A DNA stretch of 43,489 nt from Solirubrobacteraceae bacterium. GTDB lineage: Bacteria > Actinomycetota > Thermoleophilia > Solirubrobacterales > Solirubrobacteraceae. A model generated the notes under the pieces. It had not been told where the DNA came from, did no database searches, and saw nothing but the letters and a program-made list of their open reading frames with translations. A program made the translations under genes and the position numbers. Positions 33,530 to 40,890 of this stretch are shown here, piece after piece. The stretch is from NCBI GenBank assembly GCA_017882445.1, contig JADGPK010000019.1, positions 1-43,489 on the forward strand. The letters are read 5' to 3'. Position 1 is the stretch's first letter. Each line of letters begins with the position of its first letter.

Positions 33530-33583
33530 GGCGGGCTTCGCGCTCTTCGCCACACGTGACAAGGCGAAGTCATAGCGAAGGAG
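33523..33583 (+). promoter_or_regulatory. Riboswitch expression platform acting on the ribosome binding site
   Basis: The P1 3' strand overlaps an 8-bp hairpin stem GTGTGGCG (33526-33533) / CGCCACAC (33548-33555), so P1 and this hairpin exclude each other. When P1 forms, CTCTTCG (33543-33549) is free to pair with the Shine-Dalgarno region CGAAGGAG (33576-33583), and CTTCGCC (33545-33551) can also pair with GGCGAAG (33563-33569). This predicts translation off with SAM and on without it. There is no U-run, so a transcription terminator is unlikely. The pairings are seen; the switching is inferred. Confidence 0.6.
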
Positions 33584-33588
33584 CCCCA

Positions 33589-34884
33589 ATGGCTGTCAGT
33601 CATCTTCAGTGCAAGGAGTGCAAGGCCGAGTATCCGCTCGAGGCGCTCTACGTATGCGACCAGTGCTTCGGACCGCTGGAGGTCGTCTACGACCACGACC
33701 GCTCCACGCTCGACGTGGGCGAGCTGCGGCGCCGCATCCAGGGCGGTCCGCAGAACATCTGGCGCTACGCGGACTTCCTTCCGCTCGCGGGCGGCCCTCC
33801 CGGACCCTCAGGGCGGCTCGCGTCGCGCGTGGGCCTGCCGGCCGGCTGCACGCCGCTGATCCGAGCCGACAGACTCGCAGAGCGGCTGGGGCTGCGCGAG
33901 GTTTGGGTCAAGAACGACGCGGCCAACCCGACGCACTCCTTCAAGGACCGCGTGGTGTCGGTAGCGGTCACGCGGGCTCGCGAGCTCGGGTTCGAGACGA
34001 TCGCGTGCGCCTCGACGGGCAACCTCGCGAACTCGGTCGCGGCGCACGGGGCGGCGCTGGGGATGGACTCCTACGTCTTCATCCCCGCTGATCTGGAGGA
34101 GCAGAAGATCCTCGCCACGGGCATCTACGGGACCACGCTCGTGGGTGTGGAGGGCAGCTACGACGACGTCAACCGCCTCTGCACCGAGCTGTGCGCCGAA
34201 CGCGACTGGGCGTTCGTGAACATCAACCTGCGTCCCTACTACGCCGAGGGCTCAAAGACCCTGGCGTTCGAGATCGCCGAGCAGCTCGGCTGGGAGATCC
34301 CCGACCGCTGCGTCGTGCCGGTCGCCTCGGGGTCGCTGTTCACCAAGATCGCCAAGGGCTTCGAGGAGTGGATCGAGCTCGGGTTGCTCGACGGCGGCGG
34401 CCCATCTTCGATCGGTTCCTCGGCGCCGCGGCTGCCACGGATGAACGGCGCCCAGGCCGAGGGATGCTCGCCCGTTGCGAGCGCGTTCGCCGCCGGCAAC
34501 GAGGTCTGCCGCCCGGTCAAGCCGAGCACGATCGCGAAGTCGCTGGCGATCGGCAACCCCGCCGATGGCCCCTACGCGCTCGATCTGGCGCGCCGCACGG
34601 GCGGCTCGGTGGACGCCGTCACCGACGAGGAGATCCGCGCGGGCATCAAGCTGCTGGCGGAGACGACGGGGGTCTTCACCGAGACCGCCGGGGGCGTCAC
34701 GACGGCCGTGCTGTCCAAGCTCGCGGCGCGCGGGGACATCGATCCCGACGAGCGCGTCGTGCTGGTGATCACGGGCGAGGGCCTGAAGACGCTTGACGCG
34801 GTGCGCGGCGCGTTCGAGACCCACACGATCGCCCCGACGATAGAGGCGTTCGAGGCGGGCGTGCCCGAGGGGACGGCGGTCTGA
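33589..34884 (+). CDS. Threonine-synthase-like PLP enzyme under SAM control
   Basis: This 431-residue fold-type II PLP enzyme would be annotated threonine synthase, which turns O-phosphohomoserine into threonine. An N-terminal zinc ribbon (CKECKAEYPLEALYVCDQC) is followed by VWVKNDAANPTHSFKDRVVS with the Schiff-base lysine K119 and by CASTGNLANSVAAHG for cofactor phosphate. Common ThrC proteins read NPTGSFKDRG here, so His and Val are notable. GAAGGAG at 33577-33583 precedes the ATG. Its stop overlaps the start of a sulfur carrier gene (TGATG), and a SAM riboswitch leads the operon. Both features suggest that it may make a sulfur amino acid (homocysteine from O-phosphohomoserine), as CysM uses CysO in Mycobacterium, rather than threonine. 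That is inference. Confidence 0.85.
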   Translation: MAVSHLQCKECKAEYPLEALYVCDQCFGPLEVVYDHDRSTLDVGELRRRIQGGPQNIWRYADFLPLAGGPPGPSGRLASRVGLPAGCTPLIRADRLAERLGLREVWVKNDAANPTHSFKDRVVSVAVTRARELGFETIACASTGNLANSVAAHGAALGMDSYVFIPADLEEQKILATGIYGTTLVGVEGSYDDVNRLCTELCAERDWAFVNINLRPYYAEGSKTLAFEIAEQLGWEIPDRCVVPVASGSLFTKIAKGFEEWIELGLLDGGGPSSIGSSAPRLPRMNGAQAEGCSPVASAFAAGNEVCRPVKPSTIAKSLAIGNPADGPYALDLARRTGGSVDAVTDEEIRAGIKLLAETTGVFTETAGGVTTAVLSKLAARGDIDPDERVVLVITGEGLKTLDAVRGAFETHTIAPTIEAFEAGVPEGTAV

Positions 34885-35159
34885 TGGCGGTGGTCGTGAA
34901 GATCCCCACGCAGCTGCGGGCAGCGGCCGGCGGCGAGGCCGAGACCGTGCTCGACGGCGCCACTGTGCAGGAGGTGCTCGACGGTCTGTTCGAGCGCTTC
35001 GAGGAGCTGCGCACCCGCATCTCAGACGACGACGGCTCGCTGCGTCGCTTCGTGAACGTGTACCTGGCCGGCGAGGACATCCGCTTCCTGGATGGGCTCC
35101 AGACACCGGTGAGCGACGGCGCGGAGCTGACGATCCTGCCCGCCGTCGCCGGCGGCTAG
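34884..35159 (+). CDS. MoaD/ThiS-family sulfur carrier protein
   Basis: This 91-residue ubiquitin-fold protein ends in the diglycine that is adenylated and converted to a thiocarboxylate in MoaD, ThiS and CysO. It begins VVVKIPTQLRAAAGGEAETVL and has RFVNVYLAGEDIRFLDGLQTPVSDGAELTILPAVAGG-type layout, with the NVYLNGEDIR-like strand that is close to CysO. Its ATG overlaps the stop of the threonine-synthase-like gene, so the two are made together under the SAM riboswitch. No activating E1-like enzyme or JAMM protease gene lies in the window; they would have to be elsewhere. A role as sulfide donor to the neighbouring PLP enzyme is the best guess. Confidence 0.88.
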   Translation: MAVVVKIPTQLRAAAGGEAETVLDGATVQEVLDGLFERFEELRTRISDDDGSLRRFVNVYLAGEDIRFLDGLQTPVSDGAELTILPAVAGG

Positions 35160-35178
35160 CGCGACCCTCAGCGGCGCC

Positions 35179-35197
35179 GGCCGATCTGTGATCGGTC
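35179..35197. terminator. Hairpin between convergent sulfur carrier and ctaG genes
   Basis: GGCCGATC and GATCGGTC pair over 8 positions (one G-U) with a TGT loop. It lies in the 60-bp gap between two convergent genes. No T-run follows. Confidence 0.4.
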
Positions 35198-35219
35198 CTC
35201 GTCGTTCGCCGGGTGGTGC

Positions 35220-36128
35220 CTACATTCGCTCGGGCGTGCCGGCGCCTGCTTCCAGCCGCCGTTTCAACTCGGCGCCGCGACCTGCGGCGACGGCGCGCGC
35301 GGCCCGCGCCTCGCTGAGCTCCAGCCCGCGCGAGTGCGCGAAGTCGAGCAGGTCCTGGCGCTCCTCGCCCTCACGCGCGGTGCGCAGGAACAGCCAGCAG
35401 AACAGGCCGAGCGTGAGGAAGGACTCCTCGACCATCATGATCGCGCCCGCGAGGTTCTGGTCGGTGATGGGCGAGATGTGAAAGACGGCGTCTCCGTGCA
35501 GGTAGAAGGGGTAGAAGACCTTGCCCGACCACAAAAAGACGTTGCCCAGGACCGTGCCGGCGAGGCGCACCGCGACGATGTAGATGAGCCTGCCGAGGTT
35601 GCCGAACCAGCTCGGGGTGGGCAGCGGGCCGAACAGGCACATCCACATGTTCACGCCGAAGCCGAGGAACATGGCGTGCTCGAGCGCGTGGAGCCCGGAG
35701 TGACGCAGCGCCGCCTGGTAGAGCACGGGCACGTGCCAGACGTACAGGTCGATGCTCCAAAGCGGGAACGCGACCGCGGGGTGGGACAGCGCGCGCAGGC
35801 GATCGAACAGCCCGACGCGCAGGATCGGGGCGAGCAGCGGCCCCGTGAGTCCGAGCACGATCAGCAGCGCGGCGATGTCGCCGAGCAGCAGGTGCTCGAT
35901 CATGTGCGCGTACAGCAGTTCGTCGCTGGCGCGACCGAGCGCGGTGAGCGCGACCCCGATCACCGCGAAGCCGCCGTAGAAGCAGGCCTGGCGCCAGCCG
36001 GGGACAGGGTGGCCGTCGCCAGCCAGCGTGCGCGCGCGCCGGGCGTAGAGCAGCCCGATGAGCGCGAGTGGTCCCAGCTGGATGGCGGTGGACGCCCCCT
36101 CGGAGACGGCGAGCGGCACGATCAGCAT
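35220..36128 (-). CDS. ctaG: Cytochrome c oxidase assembly protein CtaG (caa3 type)
   Basis: This 302-residue polytopic membrane protein of the CtaG_caa3 family is needed for assembly of the copper centre of caa3 oxidase. It has seven or so hydrophobic segments; conserved histidines lie in HMIEHLLLGD, YVWHVPVLYQAALRHSGLHALEHAMF and the extracytoplasmic HGDAVFHISP loop. The C-terminal 60 residues are a charged cytosolic tail. The ATG at 36128 has TACCCT 9 bases upstream on the same strand. The oxidase genes themselves are not in this window. It converges with the sulfur carrier gene and is divergent from the FHA gene. Confidence 0.87.
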   Translation of the reverse strand: MLIVPLAVSEGASTAIQLGPLALIGLLYARRARTLAGDGHPVPGWRQACFYGGFAVIGVALTALGRASDELLYAHMIEHLLLGDIAALLIVLGLTGPLLAPILRVGLFDRLRALSHPAVAFPLWSIDLYVWHVPVLYQAALRHSGLHALEHAMFLGFGVNMWMCLFGPLPTPSWFGNLGRLIYIVAVRLAGTVLGNVFLWSGKVFYPFYLHGDAVFHISPITDQNLAGAIMMVEESFLTLGLFCWLFLRTAREGEERQDLLDFAHSRGLELSEARAARAVAAGRGAELKRRLEAGAGTPERM

Positions 36129-36137
36129 TCGTCTCTC

Positions 36138-36143
36138 AGGGTA
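36138..36143 (-). promoter_or_regulatory. -10 box of ctaG
   Basis: TACCCT on the minus strand ends 9 bases before the ATG at 36128. Only GAGAG stands between, a weak Shine-Dalgarno at best. Confidence 0.35.
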
Positions 36144-36216
36144 CGCGAGCGCGACCCTTCTGAACTTTTTAGCGTGCGTTCAGCTTTCCGTGAGTAGCAT
36201 GAGCTGTGCTACCGGC

Positions 36217-36621
36217 ATGAGCTCACAGGCACTCATCCACCTCGCCGCCGATGGGATCACCGAGAGGTTCGATCCGACGGCCTGTCTGGATGAGCGCGTA
36301 CGCCACCAGGCCACGCTCGCCGACCCGGTGAAGCCGGGCCGCTACATCCAGTTCCAGGGCCCCGAGCAAACGCTGCTCATCCCGCTCGAGGCCGACCCGG
36401 TCCACATCGGCCGCGGCCTCGCCGCCGACCTGCATCTCGATGAGAGCTCCGTGTCACGGCGCCACGCGATCCTCGTCCCGCGTCCCTCCGGTACGCGGAT
36501 CCTCGACGATCGCAGCGTCAACGGCACGTTCGTCAACGGCCGGCGCGTTCAACAGGCCGACCTGCGCGACGGCGACGTGATCGTGGTCGGTCGGATCATG
36601 CTGCGCTACCTGGAGCTGTAG
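36217..36621 (+). CDS. FHA-domain protein
   Basis: This 134-residue protein is mostly one forkhead-associated domain that binds phosphothreonine peptides. From about residue 60 it shows HIGRGLAADLHLDESSVSRRHAILV with the conserved Gly-Arg, Ser and Arg-Arg-His, then DDRSVNGTFVNGRRV with the Asn-Gly pair. The first 50 residues are an uncharacterised lead-in. I chose the ATG at 36217; an in-frame ATG at 36199 is possible. FHA proteins pair with Ser/Thr kinases, none of which is present in this window, so it is a reader without a visible writer. Confidence 0.82.
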   Translation: MSSQALIHLAADGITERFDPTACLDERVRHQATLADPVKPGRYIQFQGPEQTLLIPLEADPVHIGRGLAADLHLDESSVSRRHAILVPRPSGTRILDDRSVNGTFVNGRRVQQADLRDGDVIVVGRIMLRYLEL

Positions 36622-36662
36622 GACGGGCGGGCGCGAGGGCCGGCGCGAGCGCTGGATGGGCT

Positions 36663-37598
36663 CTAGCCGAGGCGCGAGAGCGAAGCCGGGAAGGGCACGT
36701 CGGTGAGCTCCTCCGAGAAGGTCCACAGACGGGCTGCCACCTGCTCGTCGCGCGCGGCGCGGCTGGGAGACACCACGTGGGGGTGGCCCCTGAATTCGCC
36801 GAGTCCGTCCGGTCCGACGTAGCTTCCGCCCTCGAGCTCCGGGAAGGTGGCGGCGTACAGTGACGGCAGGGCGCCCATGTCCGCGCTCTGGGCCATCACC
36901 ACGTTGGTCAATTGCATCACCAGGCGGTCGATCGCGGGCGCGGCGGCGGTCTGGAGGTTGGTGGCCGCATAGCCGGGGTGCGCGGCCACGCTCGTGACCG
37001 TCGAGCCGGCGGCGCGCAGGCGGCGGTCGAGCTCCAGCGAGAACATCAGGTCGGCGAGCTTGGACTGGCCGTAGGCGCGCCAGCGGCTGTAACCGTGCTC
37101 TGACTGCAGATCGTCGAAGTTGATGCGCCCCATCTTGTGCGCGTTGCTGCTCAGCGTGACCACACGTGCGTCGCGGTGGCCCTCCATAATCGCGATCAAG
37201 CGAGCGGTGAGCGCGAAATGTCCGAGAAGGTTAGTGCCGAGCTGCAGCTCGAAGCCGTCCTCGGTCTGCCGTCGCGGGGGGGCCATCACGCCGGCGTTGT
37301 TGATCAGCAGGTCCAGGCCGTCGTGAGCCGAGCTGAAGCGCTCGGCGAACGCCTTGGTCGATGCGAGGCTCGAGAGGTCGAGAGCGGCGAGCTCGAGTTG
37401 CGCGCCCGGGACCGCCCGCTCGATCGAGTGCAGCGCCTGGAGACCCTTCTCGGCGTTGCGGCATGCCAGCACGACGCTCGCTCCGTGTCGCGCGAGCTCG
37501 CGCGCGGTCACGAGGCCGAGGCCGCTGTTGGCGCCGGTGACTATCGCCGTGCGGCCGTGCTGGTCGGGGATCTGCTCGGCGGTCCACCTGGTGCTCAA
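36663..37598 (-). CDS. Short-chain dehydrogenase/reductase (retinol dehydrogenase-like)
   Basis: This 311-residue Rossmann-fold oxidoreductase has the nucleotide loop TGANSGLGL, DLSSLASTKAF, LINNAGVM, and the catalytic YGQSK with Ser upstream in VVTLSSNAHKMG, in the arrangement of the classical NADP-dependent SDRs close to retinol dehydrogenases and protochlorophyllide reductases. The start is the TTG at 37598, because AAGGAG (complement of 37604-37609) lies 5 bases upstream and the protein then begins STRWTAEQIPDQHGRTAIVTG; a frame to 37676 adds unrelated sequence. The substrate is unknown. It lies downstream of the CDF gene on the same strand with a 103-bp gap. Confidence 0.9.
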   Translation of the reverse strand: MSTRWTAEQIPDQHGRTAIVTGANSGLGLVTARELARHGASVVLACRNAEKGLQALHSIERAVPGAQLELAALDLSSLASTKAFAERFSSAHDGLDLLINNAGVMAPPRRQTEDGFELQLGTNLLGHFALTARLIAIMEGHRDARVVTLSSNAHKMGRINFDDLQSEHGYSRWRAYGQSKLADLMFSLELDRRLRAAGSTVTSVAAHPGYAATNLQTAAAPAIDRLVMQLTNVVMAQSADMGALPSLYAATFPELEGGSYVGPDGLGEFRGHPHVVSPSRAARDEQVAARLWTFSEELTDVPFPASLSRLG

Positions 37599-37701
37599 AG
37601 AATCTCCTTGCTGTGTGCGCCCCGGTCGGACCCCCACCGGCACACGCCGGCCCGGTGCTGTCCGCGGGCAATTCAAGCACAGCGCGGGGAGCGGGGGCTA
37701 C

Positions 37702-38388
37702 CTACTGGTGAGAGTGAGCTCCTCGCACGGTTCTCCATGACTGCCAGGTGATTCGCAGGATCACGAGCGTGATCCCGAGGCCGATCAGAGGGTCGGCGAT
37801 CGGCGCTCCGAGCGCCACCACGAGCGCGGAGGCGACCACGGCCAGGCTGACGTAGGCGTCGGCTCGTGCATGGTTGCCGTCGGCGATCAGCGCCGGGCTG
37901 TCCAACCGACGGCCGGCGCTCAGGCGGATGCGAGCGGCGAGGAAGTTGCCCGCGTATCCGATGGCGCCGGCGAGGGCCAGGAGCGCCAGATGGGTGGGAG
38001 CGGACGGGTGGATCAGCCGCCCGACCGCCTCCACGCCGGCTACACAGGCGCTGATGAAGATGGCCGCGACCACCGCGAGGCCGGCGCGTCGCTCGGCGAG
38101 CTGGGAGCGCAGCGCGAACGCGATGCCCAACGGCACGGCCGTGAGAGCGTCGCCGAAGTTGTGGATCACATCGGCGAGCAGGGCGATGCTCGTGCTCGCG
38201 AGGAACACGGCCGTCTGGGCGATCGCGGCGAGCGCGAGGACCGCGAGTGAGAGCGACACGGCGCGCAGGCCCTCCCGGGATCGTTTGATGCTCTCGTCGA
38301 TGAGCCCGTGAGAGTGGCCGTGCTCGCCATGAGCCTGATCGTGCCCGTGGTGCTGGTGATCGCGCTGATGGGGATGTTGCGCGGTCAC
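37702..38388 (-). CDS. CDF cation-efflux transporter lacking C-terminal domain
   Basis: This protein of the cation diffusion facilitator family exports Zn, Co, Fe or Mn by proton antiport. A His-rich N-terminus (HPHQRDHQHHGHDQAHGEHG) is followed by six hydrophobic segments; the metal site residues are in LLADVIHNFGDALTA (helix 2) and DGNHARADAYVSLAVV (helix 5). It stops at WRTVRGAHSHQ, soon after helix 6, so the cytoplasmic ferredoxin-like dimer domain of about 80 residues is absent. The stop is not the result of an obvious frameshift. I place the start at the GTG at 38388 (228 residues), just before the His-rich segment; a frame to 38511 is open but unlike the family. Confidence 0.82.
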   Translation of the reverse strand: MTAQHPHQRDHQHHGHDQAHGEHGHSHGLIDESIKRSREGLRAVSLSLAVLALAAIAQTAVFLASTSIALLADVIHNFGDALTAVPLGIAFALRSQLAERRAGLAVVAAIFISACVAGVEAVGRLIHPSAPTHLALLALAGAIGYAGNFLAARIRLSAGRRLDSPALIADGNHARADAYVSLAVVASALVVALGAPIADPLIGLGITLVILRITWQSWRTVRGAHSHQ

Positions 38389-38539
38389 GGGAATCGGGTC
38401 AAAGCTAGCGCGTCTCGGCGACGGTGCATCCGTGGCGAGAGCTATAGTCCAAACGTCTCCCGGCTTGCGCGGCGAGACGCTATGACCAACGTCACCGACA
38501 GGACAAGGCACGCGTCGTCGAGCTCACGGAGGTGGCGCT

Positions 38540-38974
38540 TTGTCAGCTGAGAACGTCGAGTTGATCCGGTCGATGCATCCCGGTGCCGGCGTTGATCTGG
38601 CGCCCCTGGTCAACGATGATGGCGAGTCCGGCCGGTTGCGCGCTGCGTTGGCGCACCTGTTCGACCCCTTAGTACACGGGACTATTCGGCTACCGGGCAT
38701 GGCGCCAGTGACGTATTCGGGGCTGGACGGGCTGCGCGACGCCTGGCGAGATTGGCTCGCGCATTGGGCGAGCTACCGTGACGAAATCGAAGAGGTGATC
38801 GACGCTGGGGAGCGAGTCGTCGTGGTTCACCGCTGCCACAGCCGGCCCGGCGCGGACGCCCCTGAGGTCACGCACAGGCGCGCCACGGTCTGGACGGTGC
38901 GCGAACGTCGCGTCACGCGCGTCGACTTCAACGTCCCGTATGCCGAGGCGCTTGCCGCGACAGGGGTCGCGTAG
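38540..38974 (+). CDS. NTF2/SnoaL-like fold protein
   Basis: This 144-residue protein of the alpha+beta barrel NTF2-like superfamily has an N-terminal helix SAENVELIRSMHP, a middle segment YSGLDGLRDAWRDWLAHWASYRDEIEEVIDAGERVVVVHRC and a final strand VWTVRERRVTRVDFNVPYAEAL, which is the standard layout. The start is a TTG with CGGAGGTG at 38527-38534 about 6 bases upstream, an unusual strong Shine-Dalgarno/TTG combination. These small proteins are often isomerases, hydrolases or binding proteins; no function can be assigned. It is divergent from the CDF gene. Confidence 0.78.
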   Translation: MSAENVELIRSMHPGAGVDLAPLVNDDGESGRLRAALAHLFDPLVHGTIRLPGMAPVTYSGLDGLRDAWRDWLAHWASYRDEIEEVIDAGERVVVVHRCHSRPGADAPEVTHRRATVWTVRERRVTRVDFNVPYAEALAATGVA

Positions 38975-39000
38975 CAGCCGCTGGCCGCTGAGTCGAGCTG

Positions 39001-40428
39001 CTACGCCGGAGTCGCCGTGGGGCGTCGACCGCGTGTACCTGCTGCTGGGGACCGTCGTCTTTCGGAGACTGTCAAGGGGTTCTTGCGGACCGTGAGGAGG
39101 GCGGCGACGACACGGGGGTCGAACTGGGTTCCCGCTGAACGCTCGATCTCGGCGATCGCCTCCTCTACGGGCCATGCGGACTTGTAGGGTCGATCGTGGG
39201 TGAGCGCGTCGAAGACGTCGGCCACGGCGACCACGCGGCCGACCAGAGGGATGGCCTCGCCGGTGAGACGTGCGGGGTATCCCGTGCCGTCCCATCGCTC
39301 GTGATGGGACGCGGCGATCACCTGGGCCATCTGGAGCACGGGCGAGCTGCTGTTGGAGAGCAGGCGCTCGCCGAGCGCGGTGTGTGTCTTCACGGCCTCG
39401 TACTCCTCGTCGGTCAGGCGTCCGGGCTTGAGCAGGATGGTGTCCGGGATCGCGAGCTTCCCGACGTCGTGCAGCGGCGCCGCCTCGCGCAGGACCCTGA
39501 TCTGCTCAGCGTCGAGCCCGAGCTGTGTGGCGATCTCCGCGGCGGTGACGCCGACGCGTTCGGTGTGCTGGAAGGTGTCGGCGTCGCGGTACTCAGCTGC
39601 CAGAGCCAGCCGCTTGAGATCCTCGGCGCGAGCGTCATCCAGCTCACGTGTCCGCTCGGCGACCTTCGTTTCGAGCCACTTCGCGTTGTCGGCGAGCTGT
39701 TGCTCGGCTTCGTGCTGGACGGTGACATCCCGTGCCGCCGCGTGCAGCACGCCCTCGGACGGCGAAGGGGAGACGTTCCACTCCAGCCATCGGTAGCTCC
39801 CATCCGCGGCGCGGTAGCGGTTGCGGAACCCGACGGTGTCATGGGAACTGTCAGTCAGGAGGGCGGTCTCTGCCATCGTCGCCTCACGGTCCTCGGGATG
39901 GACGAACTCGATGAAGGGCCGCGAGCACATCGTCTCGGGGGAGTGGCCGAGCGTGCGTTCCCACGCCCGGTTGACGCGCGTGAAGCGGCCGTTTAGATCA
40001 GCGATCGCCAGCAGATCGAGCGAGGCGTCGTAGTAGCGCGATATCTCGGCTTGCAATCTGCGGCGCTCATCGACGAAGATGCCGAGGAGCGTGCCGAGCA
40101 GCACGAACGCGATGCCACGGACCACATAGCCCTCCACCGTCAGCACGGCGACGGCGTTCAAGATGTCCCACATAACCGTGAGCACGATCGCCAGCAACCC
40201 GCCCGCCAGTCCACCGCGAAGGCCGAACCGGATCGCGAGCAGCGCGATGGGCAGCACGAACAGGACTTCGTGGGCGTCGGCCACATTCGGATCGCGCGCG
40301 CGGAGCACGCAGATGCCGGCGAACAGCGCGAACGCGAGGGCGATCGTCGCTCGGGCCGTCGCCGGACCCCCGAGTTTCAGCCAGCCATGCAGGCGACGCA
40401 TGGTCGGCCGGTGAACAAACGCGACCAT
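39001..40428 (-). CDS. Membrane PAS/HD-GYP phosphodiesterase
   Basis: This 475-residue signalling protein has four or five transmembrane segments at about 20-115, a PAS domain at about 130-240 (SLDLLAIADLNGRFTRVNRAWERTLG), a short coiled coil, then an HD-GYP domain. The catalytic pattern is visible as EAAPLHDVGKLAIPD, HTALGERLL and ASHHERWDGTGYP, so it probably cleaves cyclic di-GMP. It uses a GYP form (GTGYP). I place the start at the ATG at 40428, with GTG/TTG options to 40485. The GGDEF protein at 3905 is degenerate, so the source of c-di-GMP must be elsewhere. Confidence 0.9.
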   Translation of the reverse strand: MVAFVHRPTMRRLHGWLKLGGPATARATIALAFALFAGICVLRARDPNVADAHEVLFVLPIALLAIRFGLRGGLAGGLLAIVLTVMWDILNAVAVLTVEGYVVRGIAFVLLGTLLGIFVDERRRLQAEISRYYDASLDLLAIADLNGRFTRVNRAWERTLGHSPETMCSRPFIEFVHPEDREATMAETALLTDSSHDTVGFRNRYRAADGSYRWLEWNVSPSPSEGVLHAAARDVTVQHEAEQQLADNAKWLETKVAERTRELDDARAEDLKRLALAAEYRDADTFQHTERVGVTAAEIATQLGLDAEQIRVLREAAPLHDVGKLAIPDTILLKPGRLTDEEYEAVKTHTALGERLLSNSSSPVLQMAQVIAASHHERWDGTGYPARLTGEAIPLVGRVVAVADVFDALTHDRPYKSAWPVEEAIAEIERSAGTQFDPRVVAALLTVRKNPLTVSERRRSPAAGTRGRRPTATPA

Positions 40429-40535
40429 GTCTGCCCATCGGCCAAGCCGATTGGCGGCATGAGCGCGCCGCGGGGATTGGACCAATGGAGGTGCGGCGTC
40501 ATCCGAGGATGAGTCGGGTGGCTCCGCGCTCTTCG

Positions 40536-40754
40536 CTACATGGCGGCGAGCAGCGGTACGTCGTGAGCGATTTCGCTCGGCTTGAACAGCTGGTCATACA
40601 GCGCGAGCCGCACGCCCTTTCCGGTGATCCCATAGACGAGCGCGGTGTACGAGACCTCGCGACTGCCGGGAGACCCCTGCGCGGCGACGTCATACGCCTT
40701 CCAGACGGAAGCGCGCCGGCTGAAGGACCCGATTAGGCTCACTCGCTCATGCAC
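40536..40754 (-). CDS. Small hypothetical protein
   Basis: This is a 72-residue frame with normal high third-position GC codon use. It reads MHERVSLIGSFSRR, then a segment rich in small residues, and ends in a conserved-looking ALYDQLFKPSEIAHDVPLLA. It begins with an ATG with no clear Shine-Dalgarno sequence; TAGGCG lies about 15 bases upstream on the same strand. No family is recognised. It lies between the HD-GYP gene and the methyltransferase gene, divergent from the latter. It is supported only by codon use and position. Confidence 0.5.
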   Translation of the reverse strand: MHERVSLIGSFSRRASVWKAYDVAAQGSPGSREVSYTALVYGITGKGVRLALYDQLFKPSEIAHDVPLLAAM

Positions 40755-40876
40755 AGCTTGATGCTCGCCTAGCAGGCTGGGGCTGGGCTGAGGCTCTAGG
40801 ATGGGCTCTACGGGCGGTTGCTCGCTGATCGGTGATCTGATGGCTGGCGTTCAGACAAGCGCCCCCGGCTCGCCGC

Positions 40877-40882
40877 TACACT
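40877..40882 (+). promoter_or_regulatory. -10 box of leaderless methyltransferase gene
   Basis: TACACT ends 8 bases before the GTG at 40891. It favours this start over in-frame ATGs at 40801 and 40840. Confidence 0.45.
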
Positions 40883-40890
40883 CCCGCACG

